From Adiantum capillus-veneris (Eukaryota > Streptophyta > Polypodiopsida > Polypodiales > Pteridaceae), in NCBI GenBank assembly GCA_014529385.2, contig CM043963.1, positions 69,642,912 to 69,706,911 of the forward strand: DNA of 64,000 nt, in the 5' to 3' direction. Below the pieces are notes generated by a model. The model had not been told where the DNA came from. It did no database searches and was given only the letters and a program-made list of their open reading frames with translations. A program made the translations under genes and the position numbers. This document shows positions 34,942 to 46,700 of this stretch, one piece after another (positions within the stretch are counted from its first letter, which is position 1; every line of letters begins with the position of its first letter).

Positions 34942-35252
34942 TGTTGTGCCTCTTTGTGGGTACGGGGTGAAAGACGAGGATATGCCTGCATTTTCAAGGT
35001 TTTTCCAAACTTATGATTTAGATCAGATTTTACTATGACATCAAATTTACAAAAATGTATGCTTTATGTGGTTTTTTGGACCAAAAGTGCTTCAAAGTAG
35101 GGCAATTGGGTTGGCAGGTGAAGATTGTACGTAGGGCTAGTTTTTCACTTGAAAAGATAGAGCTTGAAGTGCTAAGTAAACTAGTCTAGATGGCTCATCA
35201 AACGGAGTCCTAGCGGGAAAGTTACTGCAATTTGAAGTTGGAGAGCATATGA

Positions 35253-35298
<46 letters not shown>

Positions 35299-35555
35299 TC
35301 TCTCCCAAGGGATCCATGGTGACCTATTGCGGGCTCTGTGCGTGGTGGCGCACGCCGACAGATGATGACTTTTTGTGGCGCAGGTGAGCGGAAATTGGTG
35401 GTCGATAGCCGTTTCCGACTCCGGTGTGAAGCTGACGTGGGAGGCTTCAAGAGCCCGGTCTCGCAGGCAACCTTCTAGGCCAGGATCTTTTCCAACAAAA
35501 GATGCAAGTAAGGGAGGGTGCACTAGCGATATCGCTAGTGGCCCCCCGGGTGTTC

Positions 35556-35611
<56 letters not shown>

Positions 35612-36373
35612 AAAGGCTTCAAAGGGAGCTCCAAGTAGACAACTCAAAGGGGATGCCGATCACAGTGGCCAATTGAGAGGTGTTTCCCCTACAGGGAAGT
35701 GGGGAAAACTTGCCAAGGTGGTGAGGCATGGAAAGTTTACTTGATGTTAAGTGCCAAATGTGTGTATGGCATAGAAAATACTAAAAGGAGCTCAAAGTGA
35801 ACTGCACAAGAGGAGGAAGCCAATTTTTTCACTTTTTTTGGGGTTAATATTCCCTATAAGAGGGAGTTCTCATGAGAGTAAAGGGTTCTGTTCTTTTTTG
35901 GATTTTTTGAGATTATTGGGAGAGGCTTTTGGGGTGCCCACTGCAGAGGGAACCAATTATTGTTCTTGAGAGAAGATGGAGAGTATCAAGGAAAATCTGA
36001 AGAAGCGGCAGGAGGGCTCAATGGCGGTGCTACTTGGGAGAATTTTTTTGATCCAAGGGTTGTAATTCAAAGGGCATAATGAAGCGGGCGTATGCAACAG
36101 AAGTGTAAAAGAGCAATCAAAAATCTTAAGTTGCATCACATGTCAGTTGACAACATCTCTTGAGTGTCGAATCTATGTTTTTTATCGTTGTATCAATTGA
36201 TTCATAGCATTCTTATTTGCATTCTTCTCACTTAAACTCTCTCTAATCACCAGTATTACATGTATTAACCCTTAGTTAACTCTATCAGTACTCATTTATC
36301 CTAGTTTGAGCATCTGCTAAGCCATAGGCTTGATGCTTTCTTGATCAACCCTCGAGAACCGCGCACTCTAACA
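34942..36373 (+). repeat. 3' LTR of the pol-less element
   Basis: 1432 bases, TGTTGTGCCTC...CACTCTAACA. It matches the 5' LTR apart from the 672-base segment; (GA)n tracts at about 35260-35296 and 35559-35608. A possible TATA box, CCCTATAAGAGGG, lies near 35851. Confidence 0.8.
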
Positions 36374-37122
36374 TCCCTTCTGTTCGAAGTTGAATAGCCT
36401 GCCTAATCGTGCTTCGCGGGGAGGAGATCTCGGCAAGGCGGCTTGGTGGTGGCAGGACTTGTCATGTTCGATGGCACTGTGTTGTTCTCCGATGGGTGGG
36501 CTCCCCTTTCAGCCTGTGGCCTAGTGATGCGGTTCTCCGGCATCGGTGGGCTCCATCGTCAATGCTTGGCTCTCCGTTAAAAGACTGGGTTGGTGATGGC
36601 TTTTTGAGTCTAATGGTCCTTTACAAGGTGAAGGAGGTTGAAGCCTCCCCCCTGTTGTGACAATACTTTCTTCTCTCGGCTTGATATGCTCCTGATATGC
36701 TTTATGTATTTCTAGTGTATTCTATTTTCTTGAGGTGGACTTCCATTGGGGTTGAGAGACCTGGTGGGTTCCATGGCAACCTCTGGATGGCTGAAGGGCT
36801 ATCTTTTTTGTTGTTGGGGTTTGTACCACTCTGAATGGTTATCTTGTACTGCTGGTTACTGTGTCTTGGTGGATCTTTGTTTATTCTATGTATGGTCGGT
36901 AGTGTCTATGGTGTGCTTGGTTGTGGAAAGATCTTCTTGACATTGTTTGTGAGCCCTTGTAACTTTTTGTTGGTTATGCTTAATACTATACCACTCACAT
37001 ATTGTGAGTTTTGCAAAGAAAAAAAGAAATACAATAGACTACACATCTAGGAAGAGAGTATTGATACTGTTCCACTTGGAAGTGAAGATAACCCTATCAC
37101 GATAGAGACGATGTTTCCTTGG
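36374..37122. other. Possible Helitron body upstream of a Helitron 3' end
   Basis: Non-coding by eye. It may belong to the Helitron whose 3' end is at 37150, but no clear 5' TC terminus can be fixed. Confidence 0.3.
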
Positions 37123-37150
37123 CCGTAGCAACGCACGGGTCACATACTAG
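37123..37150 (+). mobile_element. Helitron 3' terminus
   Basis: CCGT-AGCAACGC-ACGG stem-loop (37123-37138), then GTCACATA and CTAG at 37147-37150, followed by T. A hairpin just before a CTAG end next to a T is the Helitron signature, and GCAACGCACGGG is a string common at plant Helitron 3' ends. Confidence 0.6.
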
Positions 37151-37339
37151 TCGCCTATAAGCTGGAACACCTAGTAAATAAGACACTCGATCAACCATTT
37201 CAAAACATAGGTGGCAAAAATACACGATATTTCTTTAAAATCGCTTTTAGATCATGAGAAACACTTTTTTCTTGCGTGTCACCATATCTTATAAAAATTA
37301 GGGACTATAAGCAGCGATGTTCCCAGCTAATAAATTATT

Positions 37340-37880
37340 TTCAATCTAATCCCAATTCTTGCGTTAAAAGTTACAAAATAAGAAAATATACTTTTTCAAA
37401 GGATTCATTGGATGCATAGTGAATGATTACTTCTATGGGCCTTTAGATCAAACCTGTTTTTCCAAAGCCTGTGAGACATCTTTTACATAGCCTCAATTAG
37501 ATAAAGCCTTGAAATTTCTATCTTTCTCACTTAGAAAACAACAAATCAACAAAGCTTTTGCAATTTAAAGTTTGCTAATTAATTATTCTTGATTATATGG
37601 TATTTAATGAAAGCAGTAGTTCTAGAGGCATGCTGTCCTTATCGTGCCTCTTCCTCACAACAATGATCTCCCTTTGGTGCATGTTCTTGTACTTTCCAAG
37701 AGCTGGAACGAAGGCTCTTTGTACCTACCTTTCAAGGAATTGTTGATAACTTTGAGCCTTTTCCATCATGTTTGAAGTGGAGTAAGATAATGTCCCATCT
37801 TCCATTCTTCTTCAACAATGACTTTTTTTGTTGCCACATGAACTAAGAGTCTAAAATATCCATTTTAAGTGACAATTTTT
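37340..37880 (-). repeat. Diverged copy of the unit at 43505-44480
   Basis: Collinear similarity with the later copy, for example CTTTCAAGGAATTGTTGATA and CTTTTCCATCATGTTTGAA. On the minus strand it carries the same exon-like piece (VINNSLKG followed by a GTAGGT donor) but is more broken. Confidence 0.65.
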
Positions 37881-39479
37881 TTCCCTCTAATGTAGCTCGG
37901 ACAAGCTGTTGACAGTGGGGAGAGAAAGAGCAACTTTAAGCATAAACAGTGACAACCATTGCCTTTCATCTACTTCTAACCTCTTCAAATTACTCTCTAT
38001 TCTCTATGTGCCTAGAAATTGTGCCCATAGAATCGGTCAAACATGTCTTCGTTCACCTTCCAAAGTTTCGTACCACACGTTTGTTGTTTTTCCATGCATC
38101 ACCAAGGGAAAAGCTTGGGGGGGGGGGGTCACTATGTATGAATTTTGTATATCACATGCGTTCAAGAACTATCTATAAAACTCTTAATTTGCAATTTTTT
38201 GACAAATAAAATACAACCTTTTCCTATTCAATCCGTCAGTTTTTTTTTCAAATTCATTTGATGATGCCTTATGTATGTGAAACTGCGAGAAAAAATGAAA
38301 TTTAATAACCCCTTCTGTTGCACTCATGTGATAGTCGCATAATTATTATGGGAACCCCCTAGAGAAAAAGTCTACATCTTGCGATCATCGTTTGGCATAC
38401 ACAACAATAACATATACAGCTTGAAATCTACAATCCACTCATCTGAATTCTCCTTGCCAGTGAAAATTGGTCCATACATTTGTGACACCATGACTACCAA
38501 TGCAAAAAATTGTGCCTTCTCGTCAATCTAGGATCAATCAGTGTGCTCCTCAATGGGGGCATTAGAAGATGGAGAGAGGGAATGTAAAAACACATCCAAC
38601 ACAACACAAGGCCTCTCTACAACTCAGAGCATTCACAACACCCCTATCCTCTAAAAAACACCTTCAAAAGGATGTCAATGATGATTTATTGAAGTTATTT
38701 TGCAGTGCCAAAAATTTTATAAACCTTGCCCTTCGTAGATAGATTCAAACCCTAAGGTCTGCAAGTCAGTTAATATTCCTATTGTGATGTTGATGCTTGA
38801 TGCTAAAGAGTATATTATGCTCTAGTCATGTTGTAAAATTCATTATCTCATGAACACAATGTGCACCTTCTTTCTTGAATTGATAAAAATCCCAAGATTC
38901 TTTTAAGGTGAAGTGAACCTTATCTGATACTTTCATTCTTTACAAGCATGTAACTGTGCGAACACAATTTGCCAAGATAAATGCAAGGTTTGGGTTAATA
39001 GTATTCAACAAGTTTCTCATGTGCCGAAAGGGTTGGGTGGCAAGCCTATACTCTAAATCGGGATGAGAGGAATATGGTAGAAACACCTACGGTTTAATGC
39101 ACCACACACAATTTTGATCAATCGTATGAAATACAATTTGTTGAGAAATTACTATGATATATGCCTATGTAATTAGTCTTACAAGACAAAGTATTATGAC
39201 CTAGAAGCCCCCTTGTATGTGATGGATAGTAAGGTGCTGTAGTTTCTTGTTTGAATATGTGACTCATACCCAATTTCTTAGTATAAAGAACCCCTATTTG
39301 ATATAGAGGATGATATCTCCCCTCCAGTTGTTGACCGGTTTACACCATTAGAGGTGTACTCCTATAAAATTTGACCCCCTTGACATCGAGTAAAAAATTG
39401 TGACTAGATATCGTTTTGCTATATAAACTAGCTAATGGAAATCATATTTTTGGTGTAGATTGTTGAGTCAATGCATTCT
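37881..39479. other. Intergenic
   Basis: Contains a run of about 10 G near 38118. No gene or repeat supported. Confidence 0.4.
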
Positions 39480-42400
39480 CTATTTTACCTTTTGGCAAAT
39501 TTGGTAGTTTGTTGTACCAATTTTGGTACTCTCTCAGAATCAACAACTGTACATGATCATAAGGTATTGAGTTGATGCACCTATATTCTAGGTTTTGGTT
39601 TCAATCACAAGTTAGTAATATTGGATAATACCAAATTTGATATTGTGCTATACAAATTGGATTGTGTATAGACAATCTAGTATTTGGAATGTGTTGTCCA
39701 ATTTGATAGTTTTTGTATAAAATCTAGTGCTATGAAAAACGAGTTAAAAAGACCTTATGTAGATGCTAAATTATGCGATTAACTTCTCTAGGTTTTCATC
39801 TTGGTAACAATTAGTGCATAGTATCAAATTTGGTACTACGTAGTACAAACTTTGATACTATGCCAAATAGCTTCTCGACCTCTTTTGATTCCAGTTTTAG
39901 TAAAGGAACACTACATTACCAAATCTGTTACTATATGGTACCAATTTTGGTATTATTTTGCACCAAAGTGGAGACTATAGCAGACAATTAAAAAAGGCAA
40001 TGTGACAAAGAAATATGAATACTGAAGGACAAACTAAAATACCAGAAATCAGCAAAAGCATTTTTTTATTTGGAAGTACAAATTGCCCCACTTGCAAAAT
40101 TTTTAAGAACGTGACCTCAAGACTAGCATACCTGCATGCTGGTCATTTCCATCATCATATGGAACACTCTTGTGTATATATTGAGTACCAATGTTGGTAA
40201 TAGTACAATCTGATATTATTAACACTAGGTTGGTAATGGGACACTTTTATGTCCTGTTAAGTGACCATTTTCCTTGAATTATGTCAAGAGTTTCAAAATG
40301 GATTTTGAGGTGCTATCTGTCTAGAAAATTTTTTCATGAGCTGAAAAAAACTCGACATTTTTTTGGAATATCAATTCCATCTTTAACCTTGTCCTTGCAC
40401 AACATTTCACAACCTAAACTGTGTGAAAAAACGAGTCCTGTTTTTGGCTTTTTTCAACTTTTTGTAACTATACCACTCTAGAATCCATGTTTGTGAGGTC
40501 TATAATGCTAGAGAACTATCTTTAGTAGTCCTCAACATGTCTTGATGCTTCCAGGGAGAAATAAATGTTAAAGTTGTAAGTTATGACCAAATTACAAAAA
40601 TTGTCAAATCTTGTTTTTAAGCCAATTTTAGCTCTTCTATGATTTTTTTGGTGGCTTTCATGATATCCAAATGCAGTTTTGATTTTCTATGTCGCATATT
40701 GTAACATAAAGCTAATATTCCTTGAGTTTTGGGACACCTAATACCCTATTTTTCATAGTAGAAAACGATGGTTGATTTTTTCAATTATAGAAGAAAACGA
40801 AACAGTCTAGTATATCAAGTATAGCTTTTTCCATATTGTTAGTTTCTTGTGACAACTACATGCATTTTGTAGGTAGTAACCATATCTAGTCATAAGGATC
40901 AAATTTGGCTAGATATTGAATAGTTTCTATGGGATTCTACAACTCATAATGTTGAACCCAGTTTTTTCATGTTTATTGTATTTAGCACTTCATCTTTGTC
41001 CCCAAGATTCCCCTTGGTAAGAGATGTATTATTCTTTTGACATGCTCCATGGCTCCTTATGAACCTAAAGGACAATAGGGAACTAAGAAAACATGCATAT
41101 ATTATTTGTATTGAGCGTGGCTATAGAAACTTTGATGATAGGTTTGCAGAATGGTAAAAATTCAACTTTTTGTACCTATTTCTTTTGGCAAAACAAAAAA
41201 TAGTGAGTGAGAAGCAATCATATGTTCAGATCACCAACCCATTGAAGTTAACTAGGGAATTTATCTCAAGTCCTAAAAAAATACTTAATCTTATTTTTAT
41301 GCAACAAAACGTAAGAAATGACTGTTTTGATGAAAATGTACTGGTCCATCAACTTTGGAGGCTTGGTGTGACCAAAAGATGAGAAATTTTACAAGTTTCT
41401 TATTTTTTCCATGTGTAGTAGGCCTTGAACTATAACCTCATGAAAGGATTTTACAAAATGAGTGGATCTACTATGGTTTTGGAGGTTTTTTTCAAAACCC
41501 TGAAAGGACACTTTTATGTCCTGTTAGGTTACCAACCTAGTGTTAACAAACTAGTACATAGTACCAAATTGGTAACGTTGAGTACCAAACTTGCTTAGGG
41601 TTTCAAATACTATCTTTGGTACCAAACTACTACAAAGTACCAGCTAGGTAGTATTGAGTACCAAACTGGTACATATGACAATTTGGTTTTACCGAGTACC
41701 AAACTAGTGCATAGTACCAAATTGAGACATTGACTACCAAACTTGTACCAAAATGGCTCAGGGTTTCCTATCGATAAATATTACCAACTTGGTACTACAT
41801 AGTACCAAAGTTGGTTTGTACCAAAGATGAGACCACCAACCTTGATATTGCAAAGATTCTTGGGTACTATAATTAGTGCAATAAAGCACTAAACTTGTTG
41901 CATTATTACAATCATTGGTACTACCCAAGATTTGAATAGGTGCTCTTTGCAAACAATTTGGTACTCTAGAATTCCATTTTCAACTAGATCGTAGTAGGAA
42001 AGTACCAAAAATGGCATTATATATTGGTACTAGTCCTTCATTCTTTTGGTACTATATAGAATTACTACTATGTAAAATAGTACCAAATCTGAAACTGCAT
42101 AGAGGAATGGGTACAAGTTTTGGCACAATTTTTGATATTGTATGTGACTCCTTCTATTCAATTGCGCTTCAAATTTGGTGCTTAATTGCATACTTGGGTA
42201 ATATAAATGGTACAAATAGGTACCCAACAGGAGCTATAAAGAACCCTCTTATCACTCTGTGGGGTTTGATGGTATAGAGGCAATACCCAAGGATTAGTTT
42301 TGTTCTTTTGGTAATGTATGGAATGATTGCTATGCATCATACTACCCATTTTGGTACTCTTGAATGGATTGGGTATTATACGTAGCTTTTCTGGTAGCAT

Positions 42401-42560
42401 ATGGAACCCTATAATAAAATACCAGATTTGATAATTTGGCATGTATGGAGTATTACTGCACAATAGGTGAGTACCAATTTGGTGCTTTTGATAGTGTATG
42501 GAATCTTTGCTTTGTAGTGGAGTACCAAATTTGGTATTGTCTAGAGGATATACCACTATT
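39480..42560. repeat. Field of TACCAA / TTGGTA motifs
   Basis: Dozens of GTACCAAATTTGGTAC-like words, both orientations and often palindromic, occur every 20-60 bases without a fixed period. AT-rich and non-coding. The array is interrupted by the inverted-repeat element at 40223-41542, whose own interior has few such words. It looks like a decayed short-period satellite or repeated small-element insertions. Confidence 0.7.
40223..41542. mobile_element. 1.3-kb inverted-repeat DNA element, non-autonomous
   Basis: The left end CACTAGGTTGGTAA and right end TTACCAACCTAGTG are perfect inverted repeats; next to each lies the palindrome GGACACTTTTATGTCC. Both ends are flanked by TTAA (40219-40222, 41543-41546). 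Termini begin CACTA, but the flanks do not give the 3-bp duplication of CACTA elements; TTAA or TA are the only matching duplications. No transposase is readable inside, so the superfamily stays open. Confidence 0.65.
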
Positions 42561-43504
42561 AAAAAAATACTATACTTGAACATTAGTCCAAATGAAACAC
42601 CAGGGAATAATGGTTGCATGAATAAGAGGTTGTGTAAGAGTCCTCGAGATTCAGATGTATGGGATGCTTGGCAACATTTTTTGTTCCAATTCTTTGCGTA
42701 CATGTGATTCATGTAAGGTGAAACACTCGTCACTAATGTTCAAAATAATAGACCAAATCTCTAATTTAATTTTTGATAATGCTACATCATGGAAATTGTC
42801 ACAAGCACCCAATGGCAACACTTCATCCTTATCTTTCATTTCCAGCCGAGAACTTGATGCCGCTATATTCCTTCAATGAAGATAAAAGACACTAGCAATT
42901 TTACATTGATTCGCTAATGTTGTGCTATCAATATTATTCAAGATCATCGTCAAAGTGGTTCTCTTGACAAAAATCTTGCTTGCTGATATGGGGACCTTGA
43001 GCTGAGTCAATGTGTTACGAACATCAGAGACAAGACTCAAATCAACATTTCAATTTTGGAACTTGGAAGATGTTTGATATTACAAGATTTGCGTAAATAT
43101 TTCCTTTTGTTTGTTATTGGGAGCCTTGGGTCTGTTTGCACCAACACCGAACCACAGCTTAGCATATGTTCTTCCTTGACTAGGTTCTTGGACAACATGA
43201 TGGCATACTTTTTGTGTAACACTTCTGCATATCATTTGTGATAACATTGGATAAAAGCTAATCTTTTGTAGGTAGGATAGCCGTGGTATTATCAGTTCTC
43301 AAAAGAATTGGCCAGTGGTTTGTTTGGTTTTCCATTGTTTTTTCAAAACAAAGCATCACGGCATACTTATCTTCAAAGCAATCCCCATAAGCGGTTTCAA
43401 ACAACCACTCGAGATATCATTAAGTCTTACTATCATGTTTTCAAATGTATCTTCAAAACAAAGAAAGGGGCTTGTAGCTTTGAATCGCACTTAATATTTC
43501 CTAG
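42561..43504. other. Possible decayed minus-strand coding sequence
   Basis: The minus strand reads MKDKDEVLPLGACDNFHDVA, LSKIKLEIWSIILNISDECF and DVRNTLTQLKVPISASKIFV in changing frames, which looks protein-like but is unassigned. It may belong with the exon at 44301-44552. Confidence 0.3.
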
Positions 43505-44480
43505 TTTTTTATTTGAATCCTAATTCTTGCATCAAAAGTAAAGGGAAAAAACCTTTTTTACAAGGATGATTAAATGCATAGTAAATGATTGTTATTTTTT
43601 TCAAACTCTCAATAGTGTGAGTATATGTATATTATGAAACCAAAAAAAAGAACATTCTAAGCCATACTCTTACCGAACCATGGCATCCACCAACAACCAA
43701 GACACAAGGCACAAAGAAACTGCTACATTGGCTAACAAAGGGAGCTGCCACCCTGTAATTGTATGACAACAACATAAAAGGAACACAGATTGGCTTGGGG
43801 TTGCCACCAAGAAGACATCCCTACCACAACACACCCCTTAACTGCCAAGTTGAATCTAGAGACAAATCTCGCCGAGACAAGATGCCACAACATCACTTTT
43901 TTCTTGCTATTCTTTTTAGCAAAATCATAGTGGTGGTCGTAGGGCTTGATACCTTCACCGACCAGGAAGTAATAAATAATTATTTCTCAAGGCTTTTAGA
44001 ACAAATATGTTATTGTTTTAAGGGCCCCTAAGAAAAATAATTTTATGAAAAAACTCTTTTAATTGGATAAAGCTTACAAATTTCTTCCATTCCTTGGTGA
44101 AAATAATCCTCACTTAAAAAACAAGAATCAATAAAGATATGTGCATGAGGGCTTGTTCTTTTGGAAGTTGAAGTATGCTATTTTATTCTTCTTGATTATA
44201 TGTTGCACTTTGGATGTCATATAATTAAAGGAGTTGTGCTAAAGGCATGATATTCTTATCACCACTACCTCACAATGATCTCCTTTGATGGGATTATATA
44301 TTATACAACATCCCTCTGGGGTTGTTGATTACCTTTCAAGGAATTGTTGATAACTTGTGAACCTTTTCCATCATGTTTGAAATGGAGTAATATCATCTTC
44401 CCTTCTTCTTCAAGAGTGAGCTTTTTTGGAACCACATGGACAAAGAGAGGGCATTTTTTAGTGACATTTTTTTCCTCCCA
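43505..44480 (-). repeat. Diverged copy of the unit at 37340-37880
   Basis: Similar to the earlier unit in the same orientation but with about 400 extra bases (roughly 43620-44035). Confidence 0.6.
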
Positions 44481-44570
44481 TGCAGCTTGGATAACGGTTA
44501 GATAAAGAGTCCCCGGCTTGGACAAGCCATGAGATCGAGAGTCGATTCCCAAATTGCAAATTTGTAAAAT
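44301..44570 (-). pseudogene. Exon of an unrecognised repeated gene
   Basis: The minus strand encodes SKPGTLYLTVIQAAWEEKNV, KCPLFVHVVPKKLTLEEEGK and MILLHFKHDGKGSQVINNSL, then KG and a GTAATC donor. The copy near 37640-37880 keeps the end of this exon and a donor at the same place, so this was a spliced gene or a gene-bearing element. No domain recognised. Confidence 0.4.
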
Positions 44571-44719
44571 CTAGAGTATAGAGTTTTCTTATCTATGATG
44601 TTAAGGTATGCTAGCTAATAATAAACATACACTCACAAAGACTAGAATCATAGATATGGTAATTTGAGGTCATGGTTTACACTTATGTAAAACCTTTAGA
44701 ATATGCAATAGCATCCACA

Positions 44720-44870
44720 ATCAGCATTAAGCAATAGCATAATTGGTAAGGTGCTTGAATAGTGACTCGAGGTTGAAGGCTCAAGCTCCATTGCTCTCTC
44801 ATCCCACTCAGTGTCAACCTAAGAGGAAACATGATATGCATGAGTCGATGTGCATGTAACCTCTCCACAT
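44720..44870 (+). mobile_element. tRNA-derived SINE head, copy 1
   Basis: Box A TAGCATAATTGG (44735-44746) and box B GGCTCAAGCTCC (44778-44789) have RNA polymerase III promoter spacing. The body runs on with TCAACCTAAGAGGAAACATG. It is not a functional tRNA: the cloverleaf is not formed. Confidence 0.55.
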
Positions 44871-44968
44871 GAATAGAAAATAAGCAATGCAACAAGAAGA
44901 ACACACCCACTATCAGTTCTTCTAAGGCTACTAACAAATTTACATCTTAAAATAATCCCAAGATGCAA

Positions 44969-45072
<104 letters not shown>

Positions 45073-45079
45073 CCTCTCA

Positions 45080-45175
45080 TTTCTCAAATGGTAAGGTGCT
45101 TGAATGGTAATGCTCGAACATCTTTTGGGACTATCTTCATTGGTTCCAACTTGAAAGGAAGTGGGGTGTGCATTT
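45080..45175 (+). mobile_element. SINE head, copy 2 (diverged)
   Basis: Shares AATGGTAAGGTGCTTGAAT and the later CCAACTTGAAAGGAAGTGGG pattern with copy 1, on the other side of the (TA)n tract. Box B is degraded (TGCTCGAACATC). Confidence 0.45.
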
Positions 45176-45208
45176 TTGTGTGTGTGTGTGTGCGCGTGCG
45201 CGCATGCG
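45174..45208. repeat. Alternating purine-pyrimidine tract (GT)n(GC)n
   Basis: (TG)n followed by CGCGTGCGCGCATGCGC. Strict alternation with CG steps is the best Z-DNA-forming sequence in the window. Confidence 0.9.
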
Positions 45209-46240
45209 CTACTTAACATTGGGTTGTGCTACTTTAAAGACTTATCCCAATGTCATATGCTAAGGTTATTTTGGCTTCCTTGCCCTCGTTGAATTCATCA
45301 AGTACCATACACTACTCTTTTGACATCTAGATTGGATTATTTGATTTATCAAGTTGTCCCCTTGCTCCAACTTACTAAATGGGTTTGGTGTTGGCATTAA
45401 TGCAACCAACAATCTTGCTACTTTGAGGAATACAAGCATGGTTATGGATGTTCTACATGTTGAATATTCGACCCTTTACTGCTATTTATTGAAGGTGTTT
45501 GCAATGAGTAATGTGAATGGATGGCTACAGTGTTCACGTAAAATCAATTTTCCAAACATATACTATTTTTCTCTATTTTGGAGTGGAATTTCTCCTTTTC
45601 CCCTTGTCCTCAACCGGCATTTTTGAAATTGGAAACGACGCGATATTAAGTTGAGACACATTTTTCCCAAACACTGGATCATGGCTATCTAGTTCTACCT
45701 TGGATAACTATATTCTTGGTTGTTTTAAACAATAACTTCTTGGATTCACATTGTTTATGACTCATTGCAAAGTTGATTATGAATATTTGCTAAAATTGCA
45801 GTCTAACTGACAAGATGTCTTTGGTGGTGGTTGATGCCAACAGCTTATAAAGTGCTCTAAATAAGGGTATTATTAAGGGCAATAATAGATCTTTGTTGGT
45901 TTTGGCTACTGTTATCTTGTTGAAATATGATATATAGTTATTAATCAATTGAAGCTTTGTCCTCTATTTGCTTACTCCATTGAGAAGTTATACTATGAAA
46001 ATGGAGCTTTGTATATGGTTAAGTCAGTAAGCAGTGTATAAGTGGAAATACTCATCTTGGAAATTTGATGTTGCTATGCATTCGTTGGGTGGAGTGGTGC
46101 CCCTATCCTTTTTGGACATGTTCATGATATATTCTTCTTGACAAAAACAAGAAGAAGATGATGATGAAGAGGAAAGAAAGAATCTCTACCATTGTAGGAA
46201 CTATCCCTAAAGATATTACACACACACATGTATTTATATA
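45209..46240. other. Intergenic
   Basis: The only longer frame (45354-45626, plus) has no motif. Nothing else recognised. Confidence 0.4.
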
Positions 46241-46417
46241 CTAGTACGGCCGGCCGCCTTCGGCGGCCTCTCTCTCTTTCTCTCTCCCTCTTTATCGCGT
46301 GTCCAGGAGCCAATCTTCTTTTGGTTTTGGAATCTAGCCTTCATCTTCAGCTTGCACCACGTGTAAAGAGGACTCCCTTCCGCCATATTATGTTAAGTAG
46401 ATGTATGTATGTATAGA
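46241..46417 (-). mobile_element. 177-bp miniature Helitron candidate
   Basis: On the minus strand: A|TCTATACATACATAC at the 5' end (46417), and at the 3' end a perfect stem-loop GGCCGCC-GAA-GGCGGCC (46252-46268), seven bases, CTAG (46241-46244), then T. TC start, hairpin 11 bases from a CTAG end and insertion between A and T are all Helitron rules. Too short to encode anything. Confidence 0.6.
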
Positions 46418-46466
46418 TATGTATTACATATAAATATACATATATATACATACATACATATATAAA

Positions 46467-46467
<1 letters not shown>

Positions 46468-46524
<57 letters not shown>

Positions 46525-46700
46525 AGAAGAAGAGAATTTTAACGTCATAGGAAACTATCCCATGAGACTTTAAAGATCTACCCGACGAGGAGAGTTGAAC
46601 TCAAGAAGAAGAAGAACAATAGAGTTATTTTAACATCGTGGGAAACTATCCAAGAGACTGAAAGTCACTTGTGGTTAATGAGGAAAGGGAAGAACGGAAT
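46468..46700 (+). repeat. Microsatellites and an imperfect tandem duplication
   Basis: (TG)n then (GA)n (46468-46520), then GAAGAAGAAG and two related copies of TTTTAACRTCRTRGGAAACT about 75 bases apart. Confidence 0.75.

Larger units (their letters stand above)
30881..36373 (+). mobile_element. LTR retroelement with long LTRs and no recognisable pol
   Basis: The two LTRs match for over 1.4 kb and bracket a 2.05-kb interior with a PBS-like site after the first LTR and a polypurine tract before the second. No reverse transcriptase, RNase H or integrase motif is readable inside, so it would depend on another element (LARD-like). No matching target duplication is visible (CCCGT against TCCCT). 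Each LTR carries two (GA)n tracts. Confidence 0.8.

Noticed and set aside
34942-36373. Helitron starting right at the 3' LTR end (A|TCCC at 36374)
   Set aside because: It would fit the Helitron rules, but removing the stretch to 37150 does not restore a target duplication for the LTR element, so the start is unproven.
40223-41542. Firm CACTA (En/Spm) assignment
   Set aside because: Termini fit, but no 3-bp target duplication and no transposase.
44720-44870. Functional tRNA gene
   Set aside because: Box A and B are present but acceptor and anticodon stems do not form; SINE head is the better reading.
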